Numbered from the stretch's first letter, positions 1 through 5,179 are shown. The stretch is 5,179 nucleotides of DNA from JBGTKH01 sp041744735 (GCA_041744735.1 JBGTKH010000624.1:1-5179); one strand, 5' to 3'. Notes: generated from the letters alone by a model not told the origin. Numbers and translations: made by a program.

Positions 1-1493
1 GCCGATTCGTCGCGCTGGCCGCGGGCTTCGTCGAGCGGCGGCGGCGGCGGCAGCGTTTGCAGATACGCGACCAGCGCCGTGACTTGCTTTTCCGTCGGCG
101 GCTGATCGCCTTGCATGGTGACGCTGATCGACGTACGAATCTGCGCAGCCAAGTCTTCCGCGCCGGCGTTCCAGGCAAACGGCGCGGTGTCGGCTTGGCC
201 CAGCAGCGACAGGACGCGCTTCGGCGCGCCGAAAGTGCCGTCGCTCAAGTTGTCGTTCAGCAGCCCGTTGGTATGCCCGTCGGTGTGGCAACTGTGGCAA
301 CTCATCCAACTGTCGTGCGACAGACGCGCGTCGTAAAACAGCAATTCGCCGCGATCCGCTTCAGTTAACTCGGCTTGCGGCCCCAGCGAAATCTCGGCCA
401 GCATCTCTCGTTTCGCGATGTCCACGATGGAGATCGAATCGTCGAATGTATTGGCGACAAACGCCCGGCCGCTGTCGGCCGATACGGTCACCGCGGTCGG
501 CCGCCGCCCGACTCGCACGCGCTGCAAACTGAAATCGTTTTCCTCGCCCATCGCCACTTCACCCACGCCGGCCAGTGTGACGACCACCGTGCCGTCGGCC
601 GCCACGGCTAATCCGGCCGGATCGCCGGTCGCGTTGCTCGCGCCGCCCAGCGGATGCATGTGAGCGCCCTTGTACAGGCTGGCCCCGCCGTTGAGCACGG
701 TGTCGAGACTGAGCCATCGCAAATCGTTCGACATCAGCAGCCCCCAGTGCACGTCGTTGTGGATCGTGTGAGCTAGTTCGTTCAGCATCTGATGCGAGAC
801 CAGCAGCATCTGGCCGTTGGCACTCACGCCCAACCCGCGGATGTTGTGGCCGGGTAAATCGCGAGCCAGTGCGAGTTGCCCAGTGCCCGTGTCGACAATT
901 CCCAATCGCCCGCCGAATGCATCGCCGACCATCAATCGCGCGTCGTCCCGCGCCAATAGCAACTCTCGCGGCGCGAACGGCAGGTCAAGCGTCTGCGTCA
1001 CTCGCGCCGCCCCGTCTTCGTCCGCCGGCAACTCAACGAACGTCAATCGCCGCGACCACAACGACGACACGTAGCACCGCCGCCCATCATGCGACACCGC
1101 GACCCCGACCGGATACGAACTGACCGGCACTCGCTGCCGAACGCTGACCTGTTTACCCGCCACGTTCAACAAGATCAACTCATGGGCCGCCTCGTCCGTC
1201 ACCAACAACGTGCTGCCGCCCGGTGCGGCAACTAACGCCGTCAGTCGTTTGCCGACGACCACTTCGTTGACCGTCGCCTGCGTGCTTAGATCCACGATCG
1301 TCACACTGCCGCTGCGCTGGTTCGCCACGTACAGAATTTGCTCGTCGGTCGAAAGTTGCAGTGCCACCGGCCGCCGCAATCGCGTCGCCAGCGGTTCGCC
1401 CGCCGCCGCCGGAGCCACCAGCATTGCTAAGAACAAGGGCGTCAACCATTTTGCGACCGCCGCTGGTTGTTGCAAGCTTCGATTCATTCGCAT
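1..1493 (-). CDS. Secreted YVTN beta-propeller / cytochrome c peroxidase-like fusion protein (3' end beyond window)
   Basis: A single open frame runs on the minus strand from ATG at 1493 to the left edge without a stop, about 497 codons. The N-terminus is a signal peptide: basic start, hydrophobic core near residues 16-31 (WLTPLFLAMLVAPAAA), cleavage likely after A31 or G32, so the product should be exported. Residues ~40-370 show YVTN/YncE-type propeller repeats (YVAN..SGSVTIVDL near 55, CYVSSLWSRRLTFVEL near 140, FVANTFDDSISIVDI near 345). Then comes a c-type heme domain of the CCP/MauG type: LLFYDARLS (384-392), heme site C399-H-S-C402-H403, DTAPFAWNAG, and a tail ending AYLQTL followed by five prolines. 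In the family a second heme domain normally follows, here off the window. Likely an electron-transfer or peroxidase-like role; substrate unknown. GAGG lies 4 bases before this ATG and 10 before an in-frame ATG at 1487, so either start is possible. No close paralogue is recognised by name. Confidence 0.92.
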   Translation of the reverse strand, partial: MRMNRSLQQPAAVAKWLTPLFLAMLVAPAAAGEPLATRLRRPVALQLSTDEQILYVANQRSGSVTIVDLSTQATVNEVVVGKRLTALVAAPGGSTLLVTDEAAHELILLNVAGKQVSVRQRVPVSSYPVGVAVSHDGRRCYVSSLWSRRLTFVELPADEDGAARVTQTLDLPFAPRELLLARDDARLMVGDAFGGRLGIVDTGTGQLALARDLPGHNIRGLGVSANGQMLLVSHQMLNELAHTIHNDVHWGLLMSNDLRWLSLDTVLNGGASLYKGAHMHPLGGASNATGDPAGLAVAADGTVVVTLAGVGEVAMGEENDFSLQRVRVGRRPTAVTVSADSGRAFVANTFDDSISIVDIAKREMLAEISLGPQAELTEADRGELLFYDARLSHDSWMSCHSCHTDGHTNGLLNDNLSDGTFGAPKRVLSLLGQADTAPFAWNAGAEDLAAQIRTSISVTMQGDQPPTEKQVTALVAYLQTLPPPPPLDEARGQRDES

Positions 1494-1497
1494 CGTG

Positions 1498-1501
1498 CCT
1501 C
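1498..1501 (-). promoter_or_regulatory. Shine-Dalgarno-like GAGG for the propeller/cytochrome gene
   Basis: GAGG on the minus strand sits 4 bases upstream of the ATG at 1493 and 10 bases upstream of the in-frame ATG at 1487. It is the only clear ribosome-binding motif in the window and supports starting in this frame rather than at the ATG at 1503, which opens a shorter out-of-frame shadow ORF. Confidence 0.5.
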
Positions 1502-1526
1502 ATTAGCCACGGAACGTACTTGGGTC

Positions 1527-1550
1527 GTAGCGGAATTCGTGAGGATTCCG
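1527..1550 (+). repeat. GTAG-tagged hairpin (REP-like), left copy L1
   Basis: GTAG is followed by an 8-base arm CGGAATTC, a GTGA loop and the arm GGATTCCG. All eight positions pair, one as a T-G wobble. The layout of a GTAG tag 5' to a short hairpin is that of REP elements mobilised by REP-associated tyrosine transposases (RAYTs). The last three bases overlap the inverted neighbour copy L2, giving a head-to-head pair like a BIME. Confidence 0.6.
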
Positions 1551-1571
1551 AAGTTTCACAACGTCGGCTAC
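1548..1571 (-). repeat. GTAG-tagged hairpin (REP-like), left copy L2
   Basis: On the minus strand: GTAG, arm CCGACGTT, loop GTGA, arm AACTTCGG. Seven of eight positions pair; the mismatch is the single base that separates this unit from its tandem copy L3. It is inverted relative to L1 and overlaps it by three bases. Confidence 0.6.
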
Positions 1572-1588
1572 GTTTTACATTGAGGATT

Positions 1589-1612
1589 CCGAAGTTTCAC
1601 AACTTCGGCTAC
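1589..1612 (-). repeat. GTAG-tagged hairpin (REP-like), left copy L3
   Basis: On the minus strand: GTAG, arm CCGAAGTT, loop GTGA, arm AACTTCGG. The 8-bp stem is perfect and the GTGA loop fits the GNRA tetraloop pattern. This is the best-formed hairpin of the left cluster. Confidence 0.65.
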
Positions 1613-1694
1613 GTTTTACATTGCCCCACGTCAAGTTATCAGTGTTGCAGATGTCGCCGCAATAAACAAGAGAATGTCTCCCTCACATCGCCCG

Positions 1695-1724
1695 GCGACT
1701 GGACGCTGGCCGGCCAGTCGCTAC
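1695..1724 (-). repeat. Longer GTAG-tagged inverted repeat upstream of the HAD gene
   Basis: Perfect 8-base arms (GCGACTGG at 1695-1702, CCAGTCGC at 1714-1721) flank an 11-base interior. The right arm and part of the interior form a 12-base perfect palindrome CTGGCCGGCCAG at 1706-1717. Read on the minus strand the structure begins with GTAG at 1724-1721, the same tag as the smaller hairpins nearby, so it may be a second REP class. Its position ~44 bases before the HAD start also allows an operator or a leader hairpin. No T-tract follows, so an intrinsic terminator is unlikely. Confidence 0.5.
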
Positions 1725-1767
1725 ATTCAAAAGCAATTGCGATTTCGTGTTCAGCCAACGACCATTC

Positions 1768-2628
1768 ATGACCACATTAGCGACCTCCACCGGCCCGTCC
1801 TGCCCGTCGTGTGAGATCATCAACGCCAATTTTCCGCGTGGCCCGTTTCGTGCGGCGATTTTTGATTTCGACGGGACGTTATCGCTGCTGCGCCGCAACT
1901 GGCAGGACGTGATGATCCCAATGATGGTCGACGAACTGGCCAACACCGGCACGCGCGAAACCCGCGATGAACTGTACCGGTGTGTCGAAGATTTCGTAAT
2001 GCGACTGAATGGGCGGCAGACGATCTATCAGATGATTCAATTGACCGAAGAGATCGTGCAGCGCGGCGGCATGCCGCGCGAGCCGCTGGAGTACAAGCAC
2101 AAGTACCACGATTTACTGTGGGCACAAGTCGGCCAGCGCGTTGAGTCTGTGCGCAGCGGCCGCATGCAGCGAGACGACGCCAGCGTGCCGGGCTCGGCCG
2201 AAATACTGCGGAAGCTAAATGACTGCGGCTTGACGCTGTACCTTGCCTCGGGCACGGATTTGAAATACGTTCGCGACGAACTGATGGTCCTCGGCTTAGA
2301 CGAATTCTTCGGCCCGCGAGTCTACGGGGCGCTGGACGACTACACAAAATTCTCCAAAGCCATGATCATCGAGCAGATGATCGGCGAGACGGGCGTGTCC
2401 GGCGACCAGTTGCTCGGCTTCGGCGACGGATTTGTCGAGATCGAGGAAATCAAAAAAGTCGGCGGCCTGGCCATCGGCGTGGCCAGCAACGAGGACACTC
2501 GCGAAGGGATCAACGTTTGGAAACGCAACCGCTTAGTCCAAGCCGGCGCCGACATTATTATCGGCGATTATCGGCAGGCGGAACAACTGCTACGAGTCAT
2601 CGGCGTCACGCTGACAAATGACAAATGA
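1768..2628 (+). CDS. HAD-superfamily phosphatase (phosphoglycolate phosphatase-like)
   Basis: All four HAD motifs are visible in order (numbering from ATG 1768, 286 aa): motif I DFDGTLS with nucleophile D33 and acid/base D35; motif II S161 in ASGT; motif III a lysine at 194 or 197 (TKFSK); motif IV GDGFVEIE with D220. About 120 residues between motifs I and II form a helical C1-type cap, as in phosphoglycolate phosphatase and beta-phosphoglucomutase relatives. It is probably a Mg-dependent cytosolic phosphatase for a small phosphorylated metabolite; the substrate is unknown. A GTG at 1747 would add seven residues (MFSQRPF); neither start has a clear Shine-Dalgarno, and ATG is preferred by codon type. 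The stop codon and the last residues (TNDK) are encoded by the heptamer array that follows. It heads a three-gene co-directional group with a DHS-like protein and a PfkB kinase. Confidence 0.9.
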   Translation: MTTLATSTGPSCPSCEIINANFPRGPFRAAIFDFDGTLSLLRRNWQDVMIPMMVDELANTGTRETRDELYRCVEDFVMRLNGRQTIYQMIQLTEEIVQRGGMPREPLEYKHKYHDLLWAQVGQRVESVRSGRMQRDDASVPGSAEILRKLNDCGLTLYLASGTDLKYVRDELMVLGLDEFFGPRVYGALDDYTKFSKAMIIEQMIGETGVSGDQLLGFGDGFVEIEEIKKVGGLAIGVASNEDTREGINVWKRNRLVQAGADIIIGDYRQAEQLLRVIGVTLTNDK

Positions 2629-2700
2629 CAAATGACAAATGACAAATGACAAATGACAAATGACCAATGACCAATGACCAATGACCAATGACCAATGACC
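2612..2700. repeat. Heptanucleotide tandem array, (TGACAAA)7 then (TGACCAA)5
   Basis: Seven exact TGACAAA units (2612-2660) are followed by five exact TGACCAA units (2661-2695) and a partial TGACC. The two blocks differ by one base per unit, so each variant seems to have expanded separately. The array begins inside the HAD gene, supplies its TGA stop at 2626-2628, and fills nearly all the spacer to the next start at 2708. Heptamer intergenic arrays are known from cyanobacteria (STRR sequences); a similar class here is plausible. Confidence 0.95.
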
Positions 2701-2707
2701 TCTTCCC

Positions 2708-3688
2708 ATGTTCCCGCAATTCGATCGTAGTCGCCTGAAGATTAAGCCGCTGAGTGAACGACGGCATGATTTGTCGCACGAGTCGTTGCTTGGCTTGGAT
2801 GATTTGCCGCCACGTTTGGACGACGAAACGATGGCCGATCTCGCCACGCTCGGAAAGCGGTTAGTGTTAGCTCGCAAGCGCGGCGCGTCGATCTTGTTGT
2901 TGATGGGAGCCCATGTGATTCGCGCCGGCGTTGCTCGGCAATTGATCGACATGATGCAGCGGGGGCTAATCACGCACATCGGCATGAATGGTGCAGGTCC
3001 GATTCACGATTATGAATTGGCGCGGATCGGGGCGACGTGCGAGAGTGTGGCGCGCTACATTCGCAGTGGCGAGTTTGGCTTGTGGCGCGAGACGGCTGAG
3101 TTAAACGACATCGTGCGCGAAGGAGCCGCCGCCGGTATGGGGCTCGGAGAAGCGGTCGGCCGTGCGATCCTGAATAGCGAGTTTCCCTACAAAGATATCA
3201 GTGTGTCGGCGGCAGCCGTGCGGTGGAACGTGCCCGTGACCGTCCATGTCGGCATCGGCTACGACATCGTGCACGAGCACCCGAACTTCGACCCCGCGTC
3301 CTACGGCACGGCCAGCTATCGCGATTTCCTGACCGTGTGCGATACTGTCAGCCGGTTGGAGGGCGGCGTGTTTCTGTGCTTCGGCTCTGCGGTGATGGGT
3401 CCCGAAGTGTATCTGAAGGCGTTGTCGATGGCTCGCAACGTAGCTCATCAAGACGGCCGCAGCATCGCACACTTCACGACCGCCGCGTTCGACCTGATCA
3501 ATATCGACGGCGACTTTCGGCAGGAAACGGCGAAGTCCAATCCACAATACTATTACCGCCCGTGGAAAACGATCCTGGTCCGCACGATTGCCGACGGCGG
3601 CGAGAGTCTGTACGTCTGTGGCGATCATCGGCAGACGATCCCGTATCTGCGGCAGGCGGCGCTGGCGGCGGAGCGGGGCGAGCACTGA
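2708..3688 (+). CDS. Deoxyhypusine synthase-like protein
   Basis: This 326-residue soluble protein has no signal peptide or membrane segment. Its layout resembles the deoxyhypusine synthase (DHS) fold. A strand-helix stretch at 59-91 (GASILLLMGAHVIRAG, then MMQRGLITHI) leads into MNGAGPIHDYELA (93-105), where DHS has its TTAGGVEED NAD-binding loop. Then come VRWNVPVTVHVGIGYD (~171-186), a GSAVMGPE loop, TTAAFDLINIDGDF, and PWK with K287 near where DHS carries its catalytic WGK lysine. Several DHS loop residues are replaced and no counterpart of the DHS catalytic histidine is obvious, so chemistry or substrate probably differs. Bacteria lack the usual DHS target eIF5A; known bacterial DHS relatives include homospermidine synthases. 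An NAD-dependent role is an inference. ATG 2708 is the first start after an in-frame TGA at 2696-2698, so the N-terminus is fixed; no Shine-Dalgarno is seen. Flanked by HAD phosphatase and PfkB kinase genes. Confidence 0.85.
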   Translation: MFPQFDRSRLKIKPLSERRHDLSHESLLGLDDLPPRLDDETMADLATLGKRLVLARKRGASILLLMGAHVIRAGVARQLIDMMQRGLITHIGMNGAGPIHDYELARIGATCESVARYIRSGEFGLWRETAELNDIVREGAAAGMGLGEAVGRAILNSEFPYKDISVSAAAVRWNVPVTVHVGIGYDIVHEHPNFDPASYGTASYRDFLTVCDTVSRLEGGVFLCFGSAVMGPEVYLKALSMARNVAHQDGRSIAHFTTAAFDLINIDGDFRQETAKSNPQYYYRPWKTILVRTIADGGESLYVCGDHRQTIPYLRQAALAAERGEH

Positions 3689-3720
3689 TCGCGAGTCTCT
3701 ACGAAGTCGGACGGACGAAG

Positions 3721-3752
3721 GATTTTCGATTTTTGATTTTCGATTTTCGATT
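3721..3752. repeat. Short heptamer array (GATTTTC/T)4 plus GATT
   Basis: Four 7-base units, GATTTTC, GATTTTT, GATTTTC, GATTTTC, then a partial GATT lie in the 105-base spacer between the DHS-like gene and the kinase gene. The period matches that of the larger array at 2612-2700, but the unit is unrelated in sequence and strongly AT-rich against the surrounding DNA. Nothing else recognisable is in this spacer. Confidence 0.85.
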
Positions 3753-3793
3753 GAAGAGGGCAGCGCAGAAAGTGCATTGAATTTGCATCGGTC

Positions 3794-4813
3794 ATGATCA
3801 CACTTGAGCGCCTACACGCAGTACTTGCCGCTTACCCACGGCTGACGATTGCGCTGGTCGGGGATTTGTTTCTGGATCGGTATTTGGAGATCGCAGCGGG
3901 CGCCGATGAACTGTCGATCGAGACGGGCTTAGCAGCTTATCAGGTCTCTCGCGTGCGCAATTCACCCGGCGCGATGGGCACGGTGATGAACAACTTGGCG
4001 GCGTTGGGAGTTGGATTGCTCGTGCCCGTCACGGTGATCGGCGACGACGGGCATGGTTACGATGTGCTGCGCGAAGTGCGGCGATTGCCCGTTGATGAGC
4101 GATGTGTTTTGGCCGATCCGCAACGGCTGACGCCGACTTACACCAAGCCAATGAAGCCAGACGCCGGCGGCATGTGGCACGAGTTAAATCGGTTGGACGT
4201 CCGCACACGTGGGCCACTGGGCCGAGAGGTTTGTCAACGACTCTGTGAGAGTCTCCGGCAAGCGTTCCGCACGTCCGACGGCCTGATCGTGCTTGACCAG
4301 ATCAACGAAGAGAACTGTGGCGTGGTGAACGATCAAGTGCGAGACGTGCTTGACGAGCTGTCGCGCGAAGATCCCGGCAAGCTGATTTATGTCGACAGCC
4401 GCGCTCACTTGGGCCGCTTTCGCTGCGGCGTACTAAAAGGCAACCAAACTGAACTCTTGCGAGCCGCCGAGTTGTCCGGCAATGATGATGCGGCCGTGCA
4501 ACGTTCCGCCGGCGAGCTTTCGCGCCGCACAGGCCGCTCGGTGTACTGCACGCTTGGCGAGCGTGGCATGCTGGTCGTGCAATCCGACTCGCAGGCGATT
4601 CACGTGCCCGGTTATCCCGTGACGGGACCGATCGACATTGTCGGCGCCGGCGACAGCGCCACGGCCGGCATCGTCGCTTCACTGCTGGCCGGGGCCAACG
4701 AAATCGAAGCGGCCGCCGTCGGAAACTTGGTCGCGTCGATCACCGTCCAGCAACTCGGCACCACAGGCACCGCCACGCCCCCGCAAGTGTTGGCGGCCTA
4801 TCGTCAACCGTAA
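3794..4813 (+). CDS. PfkB-family carbohydrate kinase, HldE kinase domain-like
   Basis: The 339-residue product has the ribokinase/PfkB architecture closest to the heptose-7-phosphate kinase domain of HldE/RfaE. The N-terminal strand LVGDLFLDRY has G23-D24 and D28; NSPGAMGTVMNNLAALG (~57-73) stands for the glycine-rich substrate loop (GGAAN in HldE); VIGDDGHG follows. KGNQTELLRA (~216-225) is the N-x-x-E region, and DIVGAGDSATAG near 281-292 is the PfkB signature with catalytic base D287. It would transfer phosphate from ATP to a sugar or sugar phosphate in the cytosol. HldE's C-terminal cytidylyltransferase domain is absent; length equals a stand-alone kinase. The usual ISPEAPVP substrate segment is replaced by ELSIETGLAAYQV, so the substrate need not be a heptose. 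Start ATG 3794 precedes the conserved first strand by a normal distance; no clear Shine-Dalgarno. Last gene of the three-gene group, converging on the FkbM-like gene. Confidence 0.93.
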   Translation: MITLERLHAVLAAYPRLTIALVGDLFLDRYLEIAAGADELSIETGLAAYQVSRVRNSPGAMGTVMNNLAALGVGLLVPVTVIGDDGHGYDVLREVRRLPVDERCVLADPQRLTPTYTKPMKPDAGGMWHELNRLDVRTRGPLGREVCQRLCESLRQAFRTSDGLIVLDQINEENCGVVNDQVRDVLDELSREDPGKLIYVDSRAHLGRFRCGVLKGNQTELLRAAELSGNDDAAVQRSAGELSRRTGRSVYCTLGERGMLVVQSDSQAIHVPGYPVTGPIDIVGAGDSATAGIVASLLAGANEIEAAAVGNLVASITVQQLGTTGTATPPQVLAAYRQP

Positions 4814-4823
4814 ACTGATGGAT

Positions 4824-4846
4824 GTAGCCGAACTCGCCAGAGTTGG
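4824..4846 (+). repeat. GTAG-tagged hairpin (REP-like), right copy R1
   Basis: GTAG, arm CCGAACTC, loop GCCA, then GAGTTGG, which lacks one base compared with the next copy. The inner five base pairs (AACTC/GAGTT) are intact. R1 and R2 lie in direct repeats about 37 bases apart that share flanking GAT and GGAATTAC. Confidence 0.55.
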
Positions 4847-4860
4847 AATTACTGACCGAT

Positions 4861-4884
4861 GTAGCCGAACTCGCCAGAGTTTGG
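4861..4884 (+). repeat. GTAG-tagged hairpin (REP-like), right copy R2
   Basis: GTAG, arm CCGAACTC, loop GCCA, arm GAGTTTGG. All eight positions pair, one as a G-T wobble. Compared with left copy L3 the stem bases differ on both sides in a pairing-preserving way. Confidence 0.6.
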
Positions 4885-4900
4885 AATTACCGAGAGCCGG

Positions 4901-4924
4901 CCAAGGTCTGGCGACTTCGGCTAC
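4901..4924 (-). repeat. GTAG-tagged hairpin (REP-like), right copy R3
   Basis: On the minus strand: GTAG, arm CCGAAGTC, loop GCCA, arm GACCTTGG. Seven of eight positions can pair, with one G-T wobble and one A-C mismatch. It is inverted relative to R1 and R2. Confidence 0.6.
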
Positions 4925-4945
4925 ACATCACCGCACGGCTGACAG

Positions 4946-4959
4946 TGCCCTAACGGGCA
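4946..4959. terminator. Possible weak bidirectional terminator hairpin
   Basis: TGCCC and GGGCA form a 5-bp GC-rich stem around a TAAC loop, ten bases beyond the stop codon of the minus-strand FkbM-like gene. No T-run follows on either strand, so a classical intrinsic terminator is not established. Confidence 0.3.
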
Positions 4960-4968
4960 GCGGGCTTC

Positions 4969-5179
4969 CTACCATCCGTGATAGGACCTCAGGATTCCCT
5001 GTTCCTTGGCGAAGGCCAATTCGCACAATCCAGGTGCTCCGTCGTAAGGGCGCCGCTGAAAGGTTGTGAAATCGTAGGGCTTATAGCCATAATCGGCCAT
5101 GATTTGGATCATTTGGTCGAAGCTTAAACCTTGCGGACGTGGTGCGAAGAACGGCAACTCAAGAAGGAACAGTTCAGTT
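4969..5179 (-). CDS. FkbM-family methyltransferase, C-terminal fragment (5' end beyond window)
   Basis: A minus-strand frame is open from the right edge to a TAG at 4971-4969, giving the last ~69 residues of a protein whose start lies outside. An internal TTG at 5157 is not needed as a start, because the frame continues upstream as TELFLLE. The sequence matches the usual end of FkbM-type SAM-dependent methyltransferases: a hydrophobic strand LFLLELPFF, then SFDQMIQIMADYGYKPYDF, then RRPYDGAPGLCELAFAKEQG and a final LRSYHGW, corresponding to the family's pattern of variable helix, aromatic YDF segment, RP.DG and an F.K strand. FkbM proteins commonly O-methylate sugars or polyketides, often in glycan loci. 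The SAM-binding half is not visible, so the call rests on the tail alone. Converges with the PfkB kinase gene. Confidence 0.8.
   Translation of the reverse strand, partial: TELFLLELPFFAPRPQGLSFDQMIQIMADYGYKPYDFTTFQRRPYDGAPGLCELAFAKEQGILRSYHGW

Larger units (their letters stand above)
1540..1621. repeat. Two tandem 41-bp units (1540-1580 and 1581-1621)
   Basis: Two adjacent 41-base units differ at one position only (G at 1563, T at 1604). Each contains one minus-strand GTAG-tagged hairpin plus a short TTTTACAT tail. The near identity suggests a recent local duplication of a REP-bearing unit in the divergent spacer. Confidence 0.9.
4860..4925. repeat. Large inverted repeat between convergent genes (R2/R3 pair)
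   Basis: A 19-base left arm (4860-4878) and right arm (4907-4925) are inverted copies with one mismatch, separated by 28 bases. They are the outer parts of two oppositely oriented GTAG-tagged hairpins, the BIME arrangement. As RNA it could fold from either strand, so it may also help end transcription of the converging kinase and FkbM-like genes; no T-tract is present. Confidence 0.75.

Noticed and set aside
57..1123. Several plus-strand ORFs across the left third
   Set aside because: All are antisense to the propeller/cytochrome gene and lack recognisable domains.
1180..1503. 107-aa minus-strand ORF starting at the ATG at 1503
   Set aside because: Glycine-rich and out of frame with the signal-peptide/propeller frame that starts at 1493 and stays open for ~497 codons.
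1820..2347. 175-aa minus-strand ORF antisense to the HAD gene
   Set aside because: Arginine/serine-rich shadow of a gene with all four HAD motifs in the correct order.
2612..2700. CRISPR-like array
   Set aside because: Units are 7 bases long with no spacers and no cas genes nearby; it is a simple tandem repeat.
2590..2985. 131-aa minus-strand ORF with a repeating GHWSLVI / CHLSFVI pattern
   Set aside because: The pattern is only the translation of the heptamer array on the opposite strand; the rest is antisense to the DHS-like gene.
3101..3685. 194-aa minus-strand ORF antisense to the DHS-like gene
   Set aside because: No recognisable domain; its length is explained by codon bias of the plus-strand gene.
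3223..3780. 185-aa plus-strand ORF overlapping the DHS-like gene
   Set aside because: It is out of frame with a well-supported gene, is arginine-rich low-complexity sequence typical of a shifted GC-rich frame, and its tail reads through the heptamer array.

Overview
The window reads as accessory/housekeeping DNA from a moderately GC-rich bacterium, most likely a planctomycete. Three signs point there: a secreted protein that fuses a YVTN-type beta-propeller to a cytochrome-c-peroxidase-like heme domain, weak or absent Shine-Dalgarno signals, and short palindromic and heptanucleotide repeats in almost every spacer. The lineage is an inference; no marker gene (rRNA, ribosomal protein) is present.

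Layout: (1) 1-1493, minus strand: N-terminal ~497 codons of the secreted propeller/c-type cytochrome fusion, running off the left edge. (2) 1494-1767: divergent spacer with a cluster of GTAG-tagged hairpins (REP-like) and a second, longer GTAG-tagged inverted repeat just ahead of the next gene. (3) 1768-4813, plus strand: three co-directional genes, namely a HAD-superfamily phosphatase, a protein resembling deoxyhypusine synthase, and a PfkB-family sugar kinase related to the heptose-7-phosphate kinase domain of HldE. The two spacers inside this group each carry a tandem array with a 7-base period. (4) 4814-4968: convergent spacer with three more GTAG-tagged hairpins and a small GC-rich hairpin. 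(5) 4969-5179, minus strand: the C-terminal tail of what looks like an FkbM-family methyltransferase, cut by the right edge.

How the genes may work together: a sugar kinase, a phosphatase and a deoxyhypusine-synthase-like, probably NAD-binding, enzyme in one transcriptional direction suggest a small pathway that makes or tailors a phosphorylated sugar or amine-bearing metabolite. The neighbouring FkbM methyltransferase would fit a glycan or surface-polymer setting. This is inference from gene content; no substrate can be read from the sequence. The most interesting items are this three-gene set and the covarying GTAG-hairpin family that brackets it.
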